Part shown: piece by piece, positions 46,019 through 56,600 of the stretch | Numbering within the stretch: position 1 is the first letter of the stretch | Layout of the letters: the number at the start of each line of letters is the position of its first letter | Assembly (NCBI GenBank): GCA_037903355.1 | Contig: JBAJFE010000004.1 | Coordinates: 4,944,001-5,008,000, forward strand | DNA from: Trichuris trichiura | Lineage: Eukaryota; Nematoda; Enoplea; Trichinellida; Trichuridae | Direction: 5' to 3' | DNA: 64,000 nt | Made by a program: the position numbers and the translations under genes | The notes under the pieces: model-generated | Databases searched by the model: none | Told to the model about the DNA's origin: nothing | Seen by the model: only the letters and a program-made list of their open reading frames with translations

Positions 46019-46303
46019 GGGTGTTTCTTAACGGGGCAGTGGATCTTCATCACAACTTCATACGGTATGTGTTCTTGCCCGTTGATGACCATTACCACCA
46101 TCGCTGACCATTACCCCGATGACCATTACCACCATCGCTGACGACGGGACAAGGTTAGTCCCGAAAGCTCCGAAACTGTTAAGAATTGTTCTGTATTTTT
46201 CCTTAATAATTGCTCATCCATCCGTTGGTAGGGCATTTGCTTCGGTTTAATTTCAGAACCCATCAACGGGCAAGAACACATACCGTATGAAGTTGTGATG
46301 AAG
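46019..46303. mobile_element. Inverted PLE tail dimer nested in the pogo-like element
   Basis: ACTTCATACGGTATGTGTTC on the left mirrors GAACACATACCGTATGAAGT on the right. The left arm reaches the 3' end (reverse complement of CCCCGTTAAGAAACACC). Flanks 46007-46018 and 46304-46315 are both ATCTTTCTCGAT, a perfect 12-bp duplication. One hammerhead-like core lies inside. Confidence 0.9.
46138..46166 (+). ncRNA. Hammerhead-ribozyme-like core
   Basis: CTGACGA (46138-46144), stem II CGGGAC/GTCCCG with a seven-base loop, GAAA (46163-46166), then GCTCCGAAAC. This is one of the best-paired stem II copies. Confidence 0.64.
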
Positions 46304-46879
46304 ATCTTTCTCGATGCACTATGTTTTCAAAATAGTATTAGCGAATAGTACTTTCCTTAAAATAGAAGTCTAAGGTAACAGAAACGCTGAAAAGGGGAGA
46401 ATCAAGCCATTCACTAAGTGAAAAGTACGGTGTCGGCACCGCGACAGTCTCTGCCATTAAAACTGATGAAAGATTCTCTGCCAAAGATTTGACTTTTTGT
46501 TGAATTCATATGGTTTAAATGCAACTGAGCTGACGCCCGCATGGGCTGCCCTGCTAGGAGTACAAGTTAGAATGCTCGCAATCAAGAAAACTCAATAAAC
46601 AAAGAAAACATGGATTATTGGAATTTTTCGTTATGGGAACCACCTCGTGCAACAATTACTTTCGATAATCGAGTTTGTACTGTACATAATATTATATGAT
46701 GTTCATACAATTACGGTAACATTTGAAATGAATTTTGTAAATTACGATACGTTGCTGTTCTTTAAGGGCATCCATGTACTCACTCATTCGGTATTATTCT
46801 GCTTACTCAAGTTCATCTGCAGTGCCTAACGCTGTAAAATCAAACAGCTCAGGCAATATCCGTTTTAGAACATTTTGCG

Positions 46880-47275
46880 ATGATGCAGACGGTAAATAGG
46901 TGCACATCTTGTATAATTTCTTGCCTTGAAATCTTTGTTACTGAATTTTGCTATGAGGGAAACGAAAATGTATTCGCTGTAAGTAAAGAGGGTTTGCCAA
47001 ATATTTTGCTAAAATTCTGGATGGAATTTGGAGTTGCATGTTCTTTGTCAGTTGCACATCAAGTTTTAGAATCCTTTGAAGAAGAGAGCAGTCCCAGTGC
47101 TGTTATTTCTGGTTTTCTCCATACGCCTGAACACTATTCGTCTTTGGATAACACGGCTAAGTATAAAAAGCATTTCTTAGCTTCGCTTATTCCTGTTTCT
47201 CTGCAGCTTCATCCCAAAACACATCGTACCTGGCGAATTGCGGCCCAACAATTCTTCGGAATTTGGGCAGACTAG
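46880..47275 (+). CDS. Unidentified ORF, 131 residues
   Basis: A single open frame with balanced composition (SISCLEIFVTEF-like start, SKEGLPNILLKFWMEFGVAC, EHYSSLDNTAKYKKHFLASL, HPKTHRTWRIAAQQFFGIWA). It has the feel of a helical-repeat or adaptor-type protein exon but I cannot assign a family. Acceptor-like AGs occur near 46888. It may belong with the ORF ending at 51149. Confidence 0.35.
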   Translation: MMQTVNRCTSCIISCLEIFVTEFCYEGNENVFAVSKEGLPNILLKFWMEFGVACSLSVAHQVLESFEEESSPSAVISGFLHTPEHYSSLDNTAKYKKHFLASLIPVSLQLHPKTHRTWRIAAQQFFGIWAD

Positions 47276-48139
47276 GAGTAAGTCAGGTCATTGCCTCACA
47301 GTTTATTCGCCATTAAGCGTATAGGATATTTTGGCGCCATCGTTTCACTGTGGCCGTTTAGCCACAGCCGCTTCGCCGCAGCCGCCTTGCTGCGTCGAAC
47401 TGTTGTGAACCGATCTTTTTCGGTAATACAAGTGTAGATCTCGCGCTGAGCGATAGCGATGCTCATCACGGCGCAGTTGAACAATTCAACATTTTACTTA
47501 GTCGAAAGCCAATCTTGGAACAACCCTCGTACACAAAACGCCCCCTTTATATAGGCATGATTCTCTGTTTTGCTCCAGATACGTTGAAGACAAAGCAAAG
47601 TGTTTGTCGCCATTCCATGTTAGGGAAATAGTACTAATTATTTTTCACGGCGAAAATATTATTCGCAACAACAAGTACGCAGTTTATTGTATCACGCAGG
47701 GCTTTCTGTAATATTGGGAATCGCGTGAATCCTGCTTTCCCCAAACGTTTTCGGTTTATCGGTCGTCGATCTCATAATGTGCTCGCTCATGGCAGTACTC
47801 AGCAGGAGCTGTAGATTAAATGGGTGACTTATGCCAACTGGCACTGGTGAGTACGCGATAGAACGACTACGACCAAAAACAGTGTAAGTGTCATTGGGCT
47901 AAAACCAGAAGAGCGACGGGAGGAGAAGACCGTTGTGGTAAATTGGCCTGAACGCAGACTCATTTTTGTGTAAGTAATGTTATCCCATTGATTCGATCGC
48001 CATTACTCTGCCATGGTTGAGTCAGTTGACATTTTGATGCCTTCGTTGTACCATTCGATTAAACAACAGCAACCAGCTGTTTTAGTACTCCTAGGTCCAT
48101 TGGTTTCTTAGTATATAAACTCCTGTTTTTTGTTTTCTC
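47276..48139. other. No feature recognised
   Basis: Includes a CCGC-rich patch near 47355-47395. No gene seen. Confidence 0.35.
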
Positions 48140-48500
48140 ATTCCAGTATGCGATAATCTCCTAATAGAGACCCTTTTCGTAAAGAATCTACCGCGAGTGA
48201 TCCTGACGATGGTGTAAAGGTTAGCGCGATAAGGGACGCGCCAATGATTAAAAGAAAATGCTGCGCCCTGCCAAGCTGATTTCCCGCATTATCTCTTATG
48301 CGTCTCTCCTGTTATAGCAATACCTTCTCCTCCACCTCGGTGACGACAGAATTGAAGCGTTCCGAAAGCTTTGAAGAAGTGTCACTTTTTGTTCTGCAAC
48401 TTTTAATAATATGCGTCCATTTTCTCCTTGATAAAGCAGCTGTAGGTATTCTTTGGCCTAGGAGTGGAACGGCTGTAGTCATAAGACCATAGGAGTCTGG
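48140..48500 (+). mobile_element. PLE C-terminal fragment and tail
   Basis: DDGVKVSAIRDAP and KRKCCALPS-stop (48200-48282) match the end of the PLE at 1.2-1.3 kb (NGVEVSEVWAAP, CCALPN). A core with its first base changed follows (GTGACGA 48340-48346, GAAA 48364-48367). Confidence 0.75.
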
Positions 48501-49169
48501 AACAAGAAAAGGATAGCTTACTGTTGCTTAACAGAAGTGTACAACAACGATCTTAAAATGCCAACCCATCGCAAATATGACAGGCAATCATAGTCGAATC
48601 AGCGCGCTAACGCTATCGAATCGACCACAAACAAGACAGTTCCTCTCAGCAGAACGGTGGCAGCGACTGGGCACCAGCGAGAAAACCATGTTCATGCTCA
48701 CCAATATTGAATACGTCTTTATGATTAGTAATTTTATAAGGTGAACACAATCCTGCGATTGTCACTGCGAACGTTCCCAAGACGGAAAATAATGATCGCT
48801 TGGTCTCACTTCAAACTCGTACGAAATACGAAGAGGAAAATGTGCTTCCAAAAAAGGCGGAAAAAAAGGTTGAAATGCTGTCAAAAGCAAGTAAGCTTGA
48901 TCTAAAATTTAAAAACTGCGTGAATGCTATATATGTTTCCCCTAATGGTGGTAGTGTAAATTTGAATTTATGTTGTCTCATTATTTCGTTCTCGAAGTCA
49001 TATTCTTCCCATGAACAGTTGGGTTAAGTCAAAAGTGCAGCCACCACTTTTAATTTACTTTTAAAATTTAATATGTTTGTTTTCATAACGGGTCTTCGTA
49101 ATGATGGAAATGGCTGAAAAACGGTTTATTTCCCGTTAAACGTGACAAGAAAAACATAACGAATCGAGC

Positions 49170-49198
49170 TTTCGGAAACCGTCTGTTTCCGTCGTCAG
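49170..49198 (-). ncRNA. Hammerhead-ribozyme-like core
   Basis: Minus strand CTGACGA (49198-49192), well-paired stem II GGAAAC/GGTTTCC, GAAA (49173-49170), then GCTCGATTCG. A minus-strand PLE tail extends leftward to about 49080. Confidence 0.64.
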
Positions 49199-49329
49199 CA
49201 ATATAAGGCTTTATGACAACGGCTATTATAGAGCTTTCATGATGTCAATAATAGGAAGTAGGATAGATATGCTGAGGCTTAACCTCCCAAGAGAACAGCA
49301 ACCTTCAGTGAGCCTAACCTACCGCACAG

Positions 49330-50060
49330 GACGGTGAAGTGGTCAAACGTTTATGGAGGTCACTAGATTTCAGAATGTACTTCAAGAGTTTTGCTTCCTT
49401 AGGCTCTAGTTTAAGAAACGATAAGATCAAGGTCCTATATGAGCACAGGCCTTGTGTCAGCCAAATGATGCATATGATCAAATGCAGTTGCAACGCGTCC
49501 TATCTAGGAGAAACGGGTAAATTTTTACTGCAGGTGCAACTAACACTTGGAATCAGTCGTTACAACAATGCTTGAAGAAAACTCAGTGGAACGCAAGAGA
49601 GCACAAAAATGCTGCAGACACAAGGCGGATCAATACCTGCCGACAAAGCCCAACAAAGAGCAGTTGCAGACTACCAAAGAAGAAAGAAAGTGGAGCAGAC
49701 GAAAAAACAAAGGAAGAAACCAAATTACAAGAAAACCATGGCTAATGCAGTCAAGTCCTTCGAAGTCATCGAACGTTCCTCTCAATGTTCGCTCGACTTC
49801 CGTCCTTAGATTATACCTCAAGAGAACCTGTTTCCACCAAAAAAAAAGGGCATTCTGTATCCGCTATCCATGAGTCGTTCAACAAAGACAAACGTGTCGA
49901 CGTCTTGAAGTGTGGACTAATCTGAACAATCAAGTGCTGCACATTAGTCATTTGACCCCCTTTTCTTCCTTATATAAGATTACTACAGGCACTCACACCT
50001 TTCCAGTGACCTGACACCTTCGTTGATAATAGAACCAGAGGTAGTTTGAAAGCTACGATA
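49330..50060 (+). pseudogene. Decayed PLE endonuclease and tail
   Basis: FRMYFKSFASLGSSLRNDKI and MIKCSCNASYLGETGKFLL give the linker and GIY-YIG core, then frames break. Later pieces read KTKEETKLQENHG and FNKDKRVDVLKCGLI, the C-terminal block. A degenerate core with GAAAGCTACG lies near 50050. It faces the minus-strand tail at 49080-49200, so this may be an old asymmetric dimer. Confidence 0.75.
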
Positions 50061-50232
50061 TCTTTTCTTTGTTGCATAATAACGGGCATTTAACCGTTCT
50101 TGAATCTTTTTCCTGCAGCTCCGCAAACGTACAACAGTCTGCAGAAATAAACAACTCAAAGCAGTTACACCAAAAAGTCAGTAAACAGGATGATTGTAGT
50201 AAACATAACGCAGTGGGGTCAACATGGAAATT

Positions 50233-50520
50233 TTAAAGACGCTTTTTTTGCACCGCGGTGCGACTGTTCCTTCCCTTTAAAGCCCACCAGTAACTCCAGG
50301 AGTGTCTGAAAAATCTCTCCGTCATAATTAGCCTTCTGTATGGCCTGCGTCCTACTACTTGAACTAATTGTTTCCTCAACCTTCCTTGTCCTGCTTTTCT
50401 GCTCCTACCAAAGCCAGCACCTATAGGGCGCATAAACTTGCACAAATAGTTATGGTTACTGTTCAGAAGCACGGTTTCAATCCATTCGCCAGACAGACGT
50501 CCCGCTGTTATTTCGGCCAT
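50233..50520 (-). CDS. Unidentified ORF, 95 residues
   Basis: Starts ATGGCCGAAAT (good context) and reads MAEITAGRLSGEWIETVL, then a basic stretch (FGRSRKAGQGRLRKQL). Family unknown. A GTTGAG donor-like site after AGGAAG could end an exon early. Confidence 0.22.
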   Translation of the reverse strand: MAEITAGRLSGEWIETVLLNSNHNYLCKFMRPIGAGFGRSRKAGQGRLRKQLVQVVGRRPYRRLIMTERFFRHSWSYWWALKGRNSRTAVQKKRL

Positions 50521-50988
50521 AGTCGTTTCACGACATTAATTATCTCGGGATACCTGCTTTAGCGACTTTGCCATTCCTTAGGGTTCACTGTGGCCAACAG
50601 AGTTGCCTAAGCGTAATAATATTTTGTGTAATCCCTAAACTGCAGGCATAACCTTATTGTATTCTTGCTGGACATCTTGTTCTACCATTACGTAAGCCTA
50701 TATGTAAGGCTTATATTTCGGCTTAGATTTAAATAACGGCACAAACAGGGGGCCAGCACGCTCGCCAATAAAGGCACAACAGGATGATCCGCAATTTTCC
50801 ATATATAAACTTGCATCTGGAATAGGTTGTTTGAGTTGTTTACTTCTGTAGACTGTTGTATGTTTCTGTGGGATCAAGGAAAGAAAACTCTTTTCGTGGC
50901 TTCGACGGCCCTTGAGATTTAATGCAGGAGTGCGTGTATTAATATTTTTTGTCATGCATAAATAATTTCACTTCATCGCAACCTTTCT

Positions 50989-51149
50989 TAGATTCCATAT
51001 GCGAATTCGTGTGCTTTGTTGTTGGACATTCTCAAAATGCAGCGTTCAGGATGGAAATGCTGAACATGCTTAACGCAGATACGATGGGAATGTATCGACG
51101 GCGTTTCATGAATGTTCTTCTAGAGAACATTGAGCTGAGGTTTCAATGA
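50989..51149 (+). CDS. Candidate last exon of an unidentified gene
   Basis: After an acceptor-like ACCTTTCTTAG the frame reads DSICEFVCFVVGHSQNAAF, RMEMLNMLNADTMGMYRRRF and ends ENIELRFQ-stop at 51149. An AATAAA follows at 51259-51264, so it could be a terminal exon. Family not recognised. Confidence 0.35.
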
Positions 51150-51264
51150 ATGTATCTGTACCGCGGTCCTTGGCACGGTATTACCTTCTACTCTGGCCTT
51201 CTCAACCTTTTGTTTTTCTCTTTGACTTTCTTGAAGTGCTTCTCCTCTTGGGATTATTAATAAA

Positions 51265-52604
51265 TAGTTTTTAAACAATGACATTTGCCTTAACCTGTGT
51301 GAAGGCCAAAGACTAAAGATAGCAGATTACTGAGAAGCTGTTCAAAACTAGTGAAACAAATGAATGCTATGGCTCCATGGTTGAAGGCCTTTACGGAGAT
51401 TGGAAATGTTGATCTTTCGGAAACTCAACGTTCTCAGCATTACACTGAAGTGGAATATTGGTTTTGGACAAAATAAAGCTTAGATCTTGAACAGCAAAAT
51501 GTGGGAAATAAAGAATAGTTACATTAGAGGTGTTCATGTTTTCAGTTAACTAGACAGAAGTGGCCAATGCCCATTCCAACAGAACCAAACAGCAGTGTTA
51601 TCTGTTCTTGCACAGCTTTTCTTACAAAAACAAATTTTTATAGGTATTAATAGTTTTCAGAAACATCATTTTTCGTTGCGACGTCAGAATGCATGGAACA
51701 GTGTTCCCATGGGTCCTCTAGAATACCGGAGTACGGTTGTGGCGCTAATCCCGTTTTAGGGGGCGTTTTTTACTGCAGTCGTCTTGTTTATTGGCGCCTC
51801 AGTGTAACTACTTTTCATGCTTTATGTCCACTGATTACCGCATATTCACGGTGCCATACGGAGAAAGACTCACAGTTGCATCTCTACAACACTGAGTTGT
51901 TTCGGTGAAGTTTTGGACGCCTATTTAATCAAGTGAGGGATACATTGCTAGCGGTACATGGAACACCAGACGGAACATTTAAAGTACACGTATAGAACAC
52001 TAACGCATAACTCTACGGTGTGGACCTAGTTCATTTCTTATAAAAATCTTTTCTTATTTTCCGAAATTTTCAGGGCTCATTCTGTTCGTCATCAGCGTGA
52101 AGTGGTGTGGTCGTAAAGTTAGCACGTTTGAAACACCGCAATTTTAAAGATGGAAGGACAACAGTTTAGACTGAAAAATCATCTGCTCATGTAAATAGTT
52201 TCAATACCATGTATGAAGAACGAAAACAGGAAATAGTGAAGTACAGTAGAGTAGCGATAGGTTGAAATGATATAATAAAGCAAAAGTAAGTTGTTTTTTA
52301 TATATTTATGTAGTACGGGATAGATGCCATCGTTAATGAAACAGAACAGATGGACGAACGCTTACCGACTTCCATTATCCGTCGCCGCGGGTTTACGCAC
52401 TAAATCTTTACTTTAACATCTGTTGGGATGCTTCATAAGTTCGTTCCGTTTTCTTCAGAAGTAAATTTCTTTTGTAAGTGGTTGCTCTCATGCCAAGCAG
52501 TATACATCATTCAATACCTCTTGATGTCTTCTACAAGCTAGCACAGTTAAATTTTAATATCGCGCTCTTGAGAAGTTTCAGCTTAACTGGAAAGATGGAG
52601 TGTC
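51265..52604. other. No gene; one hammerhead-like remnant
   Basis: Minus-strand CTGATGA near 52094 with GAAA near 52069 and an unpaired stem II suggests an old PLE tail. Nothing else seen. Confidence 0.35.
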
Positions 52605-53530
52605 AGGTCGACAAAAAGGAGCATGACCGCACGTGCTGGTTTTCCTGTATAACGGAAGATTAAGTGCTGCCGCAGTCGGTGAAAAAACTTAGGCGGTCTA
52701 CCAGAAAGAGGCTATTAGCAGTGGAGCAGCTGAAAAGTGGTTTACCGTCTTAGCGAGGGAAGTTTTGATCGAGTGACAGTGTGAGATCAGGGACTATTTG
52801 ACGGAGAGAGACTGAAGCCCTACTCGGTGAAGACACCTGACAGTGGACGTGCAAACTGTCTAACAAGACGGGCTGCGGTCATATGACTGTGAGCCGGCAT
52901 TTGCTATCTATGGGAAAGGCACAGAAAATCGGATCATCGCTGTCGCCTGAGCTGAGTCAGATGACAAACTCCAGTGCGTTTCTGCCGCATCTTTTCTCCT
53001 TAGTCGATAACGCCCATTCTTTATCACAGGTGACGAGAAGTGGTAGCTGTATGTTAACACGAAACAAAGGAAGGGGCGGCTGAGTCCTGATAAGGATTCA
53101 GCCCCACGAGCGAAACTTGATATGCGACAACGAAAAACTATGCTGTCTGTTTGCTGGGATCATGAGGGCCTTATACATTTTGAATTGCTTCGAAAGCACC
53201 GGGCGATCACCGCCACAATTTCCATGGAGGATTAAGGTTGTATGACGAGCACGGTTCAGTGGAAAGGATAGAAGAAAAAACCTGCCATCGTGTTGTAGCA
53301 CGACAATGCCTGACCGCATACAGCAGCCATCAAAAAGCAGGCATTCGCGAGGTCGGATGTGAGGTGCTTCCGCATCCGAGTTATTCTCCTGACCTTATCT
53401 CACCTGATTATCTTCTTTTCCGTTCATTGACTATCAAACTGCACGGTGTTTCAATAATGATGCAGAGCTTTTAAAACGGTTCAGTGACCTTTTAAGCGAG
53501 CGGTTGAGCAGTTCACCATGTCCAGTGCAG
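52605..53530 (+). mobile_element. Mariner transposase relic (second type)
   Basis: Broken frames: AISSGAAEKWFTVLAR (helix-turn-helix end), GCGHMTVSRHLLSMGKAQKI, a catalytic-core stretch (RKTMLSVCWDHEGL with a shift), HDNA-like residues, then REVGCEVLPHPSYSPDLISP and DYLLFRSLTIKLHGVSI. The order is that of mariner D,D34D transposases, of a type different from the copies at 16.9 and 60.6 kb. Ends not found. Confidence 0.85.
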
Positions 53531-54693
53531 TAAGTTAGAGTCACTAAAAATCCTTGTTCCTTTTGGCTAGTAGTCTGCGGCATATCTGTCGTACAGCCCT
53601 CAGGGTCTAAGCCGACTGAACAAGCGACGAAATCTCTGCAAACATTACTTAGCCAGTCTGCCCCAGAGACACCAGATGAGGCACTAGATCATATTCGGCG
53701 ATACATATGCTTTATCAGCAGCACTGAGTGCCCAGAACTGTATAGACTCCCCATGGTCCACAAGCCGAGGTTTCCCCTCAGGGTAGTAGCCCCAAGAATC
53801 AACAGCATAACATCCAGATTGCGCCATTACCTGAAGTCCATATCAAAGCCACTTACATATACGTGAGCACCCTATAAAACCATTAAAGACTTCCGCACTG
53901 AGCACAGCCCCCATATCATGGTGAGTTACGATATCAAGGATTTCTTCACTAACAGCTCCAGGCACAAGCGCTTAAGGTCTTGAAAGATCTCGAAGCAGGT
54001 GGAACTCTTAAGCAAAGGACGAAGCATGTCCTATTAAACATCCTAAAGTTATTATCTTTTTGCGTGAAAGTGGGAAACTATTTCAGATTCCAAGTTAGCC
54101 TTTTTTCAGAAGAATGGAGCTCCAATGGGAAGTTCACTTTCCCCCTTCTTGGCTGAGGTCTTCATGAAACATTTAGAAGACAACGCACGTACCAATGAGG
54201 TAGCTTCCGGAAGTTTTCGCTTTTCAAAATGATGCGTCGATGACATGTTTTCCTTCGGAATATCCCAATGGTCTCCTCCTTCATTGCATGTACTTCACCA
54301 TCGAAAAGAAAAGCCAAGACTACCTCCTCTTTCTTGGTGCATTCACTATCCGAAGAGTTGACGTTTCAAACACAACAGTCCACTGTAAACTAACCCACTC
54401 TGATAGGTACCTTCATCTTATCTCCCTCCCACCACCCCTGATAAGAGTTCGTGGGCATCATCCCTGGTTTGCTAGAGCGCGCATTGAGTGTTTGTAACTC
54501 ACAAGTTTTTGTAAGAAACATAAGGCGGAATAAGTCAGCGTTATATGAAAACAGTCATCCTAGAGCCTTCGTGACATCAGCAATACGTCGTAGGATAGAA
54601 ATGCCCTGGTCTAAATCCTGCCCAAAAAACAGAAACCTTTAGTAAGTATTCAAGCAAAAGCTGCGCAACCAGGAATCACGGCAACTAAGTAAT

Positions 54694-55269
54694 TTGCCTG
54701 ATATACGCTTAGTTATCCCCTATGTGGCAGGACTAGGAGAAAAGATTGTCCAGTTAGGAAAACGGTTAGGGTTCCGAGTCTTTTTCAAAGACTTCCTCAA
54801 CCTCAGAACAATTCTCCGGAAGGACAAAACGAAAATCCCAGAAAACAAAAGGACAGGATTAGTCTACGCAATCGAATGTCCCTGTTCAGGAGTGTACATT
54901 GGGGAAACGGGCAACACCCTCGAACACAGATTCAATGAACACATAAAGGGGTTAACCACTTATAACAACGCTAAAAACTTTCTCAGCAACGGCAACAACC
55001 ACACAAGACAACGTGGAAGACCAATATCAGACCCAAGGATCACCATGGAGAAGGCAATACTAGCCTCGGCTGTTGTGGAACACGCATCACATTGCAATCT
55101 AAGCCTTGGCGCAAAAGTTTTGTGTTATGAAAAGAATGCACGCTTACGAAAAATTAAGGAAGCTCTGTATATTAGAAACAACACAACCTACAACCGAAAT
55201 AAAGGAGCGGAAATAAATGAAATATGGACGAATATTGTAACCCGCTCGAATTGTTGCTTGCTCAACTAA
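54694..55269 (+). CDS. PLE GIY-YIG endonuclease, open frame of 191 codons
   Basis: Linker VIPYVAGLGEKIVQLGKRLG and DFLNLRTILRKDKTKIPENK, then TGLVYAIECPCSGVYIGETG, NTLEHRFNEHIKGLTTYNN, a basic RQRGRP patch, VVEHASHCNLSLGAKVLCYE and ARLRKIKEALYIRNNTTYNR, ending SNCCLLN. All of the domain seen in other copies is present without stops. The RT in front is broken, so it could act only in trans, if expressed. The first ATG is probably not a natural start, because PLE ORFs fuse RT and endonuclease. Confidence 0.88.
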   Translation: MPDIRLVIPYVAGLGEKIVQLGKRLGFRVFFKDFLNLRTILRKDKTKIPENKRTGLVYAIECPCSGVYIGETGNTLEHRFNEHIKGLTTYNNAKNFLSNGNNHTRQRGRPISDPRITMEKAILASAVVEHASHCNLSLGAKVLCYEKNARLRKIKEALYIRNNTTYNRNKGAEINEIWTNIVTRSNCCLLN

Positions 55270-55407
55270 AATTGGATACACCCGCTCGAACTGCTGACAG
55301 ACAAAGAGAAAAGAACTACAAGGCCCACTTTAAAACACTGGCCTTTAAACAGCTATACACCTTGCACGTTACTAGTGCACTTTATTCATACGTCAATCCT
55401 TAGACCG

Positions 55408-55436
55408 CTGATGACGGGTCAAGTTCGGACCCGAAA
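55408..55436 (+). ncRNA. Hammerhead-ribozyme-like core
   Basis: CTGATGA (55408-55414), stem II CGGGTC/GACCCG with a seven-base loop, GAAA (55433-55436), then GCTACGGACA. It lies 139 bp after the endonuclease stop. Confidence 0.66.
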
Positions 55437-55510
55437 GCTACGGACAGTTTATTAATAAAAGTTTTTTTTCAACGGGACATAGAAAATCCGTACAAAAAGA
55501 AGCCAAAAAA

Positions 55511-56084
55511 TGAGCTGTCTTCTTCACTTAATAGAGTAGTTTTTTGCTTTTCTTGACGACCAGAACTGTTTTGAACTCAAAGTTTTGTTTCTCAGTGCTT
55601 TCGAGAACTTCCTCTTTCCGTTTTCAGGGGAACTAATGAAATTAAAGGTTGACCCAACTAGTTGGTAAACTAACGATTCTGCAGGGCATGTTGGAAGGCA
55701 AAGGGGGTGTGTAAGAGTGGGCACTGGAAGGTTGAGCGTTAAGCCGGATCGTTGACATTTTTCAGCGGGCGGTTTAGCGTTATTCAACGCCAAAAGCAAA
55801 TAGGCCCAAAACTAAAGGCACTGTTAGTGAAATTAACGTTTCGATCTCTGCAACCGAATTGGGTAACCAACATTGGAATATGACTACGTAGCAGGAGCAG
55901 ACGACGCATGCGACGTTTAGGCTGCGCTGGATTGAGAAGGATTGAGAAAGATTGAGAAACTAAAAGCTAGACAATGGCCAGTGGTCAAGGAGTTTAAACG
56001 TTACGTTGGCTTAATGTACAGCGTCGAGCTTCTTGTTTGCAATCAATGTCATTATGGCCCCTTAATCGTGATTTTTCTGATTTG
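55511..56084. other. No feature recognised
   Basis: Non-coding between the PLE and the hAT element. Confidence 0.4.
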
Positions 56085-56092
56085 ATCTAGCT

Positions 56093-56592
56093 CAGGGGTG
56101 GGGAACGTTCGGTCCACGAGACCATTCCATTCGGCCCACGAAGCATTCACTTCCACCTGCTGAAGCAACCGCACATGCATGCGAAATTCAGTGAAATGTG
56201 ACTGTGGGAGCTTATATTTTGAAAATGCGATAAACTTATTGTATGTGAATCCTAGTAATAACATAACTCTTGCGTAAGAAGTAGGGAGCGTCAGGCTGGC
56301 TAGGAAGACTGCCTTGCTCTCGGCACCCTGCCTAGAAACTGATGTCGTTAATCTTCAGAGGGAAGCAGTAGGCGGTACTAGTGTGCGCATCGGTAGCGTG
56401 AACCATTGGCTGCCTACCGACGGGAAGTATTATTCCTATCTCGTTTTATTGCTTTGTTAGAGGAGTGACTTAAATGAACATACGTGCTAACAAAGCAGGC
56501 TTCGTTTTTCGGCTGAGCATTCTGTATGGCCCGCGAATAGTCTTATAAATGTCTGAACGGTTCGCGGCAGCAAAACGGTTCCTCACCCCCTG
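56093..56592. mobile_element. Non-autonomous hAT element, 500 bp (copy B)
   Basis: Ends CAGGGGTGGGGAACG and CGGTTCCTCACCCCCTG; the interior matches copy A at 27620 along most of its length. Flanks ATCTAGCT (56085-56092) and CTCTAGCT (56593-56600) are an 8-bp duplication with one mismatch. Confidence 0.93.
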
Positions 56593-56600
56593 CTCTAGCT

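Larger units (their letters stand above)
45544..46682. mobile_element. Pogo/Tigger-like element, 1.14 kb, with a nested PLE dimer
   Basis: Ends CAGTAGAAACTCGATTATCG and CGATAATCGAGTTTGTACTG are inverted repeats with TA on both sides (45542-45543, 46683-46684). No pogo transposase recognised; the minus-strand ORF 46101-45793 has no motif I know. A 285-bp PLE dimer is inserted at 46019-46303. Confidence 0.82.
53640..55510 (+). mobile_element. Penelope-like element, RT decayed, endonuclease intact (family II)
   Basis: RT part 53700-54450 is broken but shows RINSITSRLRHYLKSISKPL, HIMVSYDIKDFFTNSS and SPFLAEVFMKHLEDNA. The endonuclease frame, hammerhead-like core and tail (CAACGGGACATAGAAAATCC near 55470) follow in the expected order. 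Confidence 0.88.

Noticed and set aside
45793..46101. Minus-strand 102-codon ORF in the pogo-like element as its transposase
   Set aside because: No CENP-B or DDE-type motif is visible and its right end runs into the PLE dimer.
39336..53530. A SETMAR-like fusion of SET domain and mariner
   Set aside because: The SET gene ends with its own stop at 39336 and the nearest mariner is more than 12 kb away on the other strand, so there is no fusion.
55524..55799. Minus-strand 91-codon ORF beside the PLE
   Set aside because: Low-complexity proline/leucine content and no motif; likely chance.
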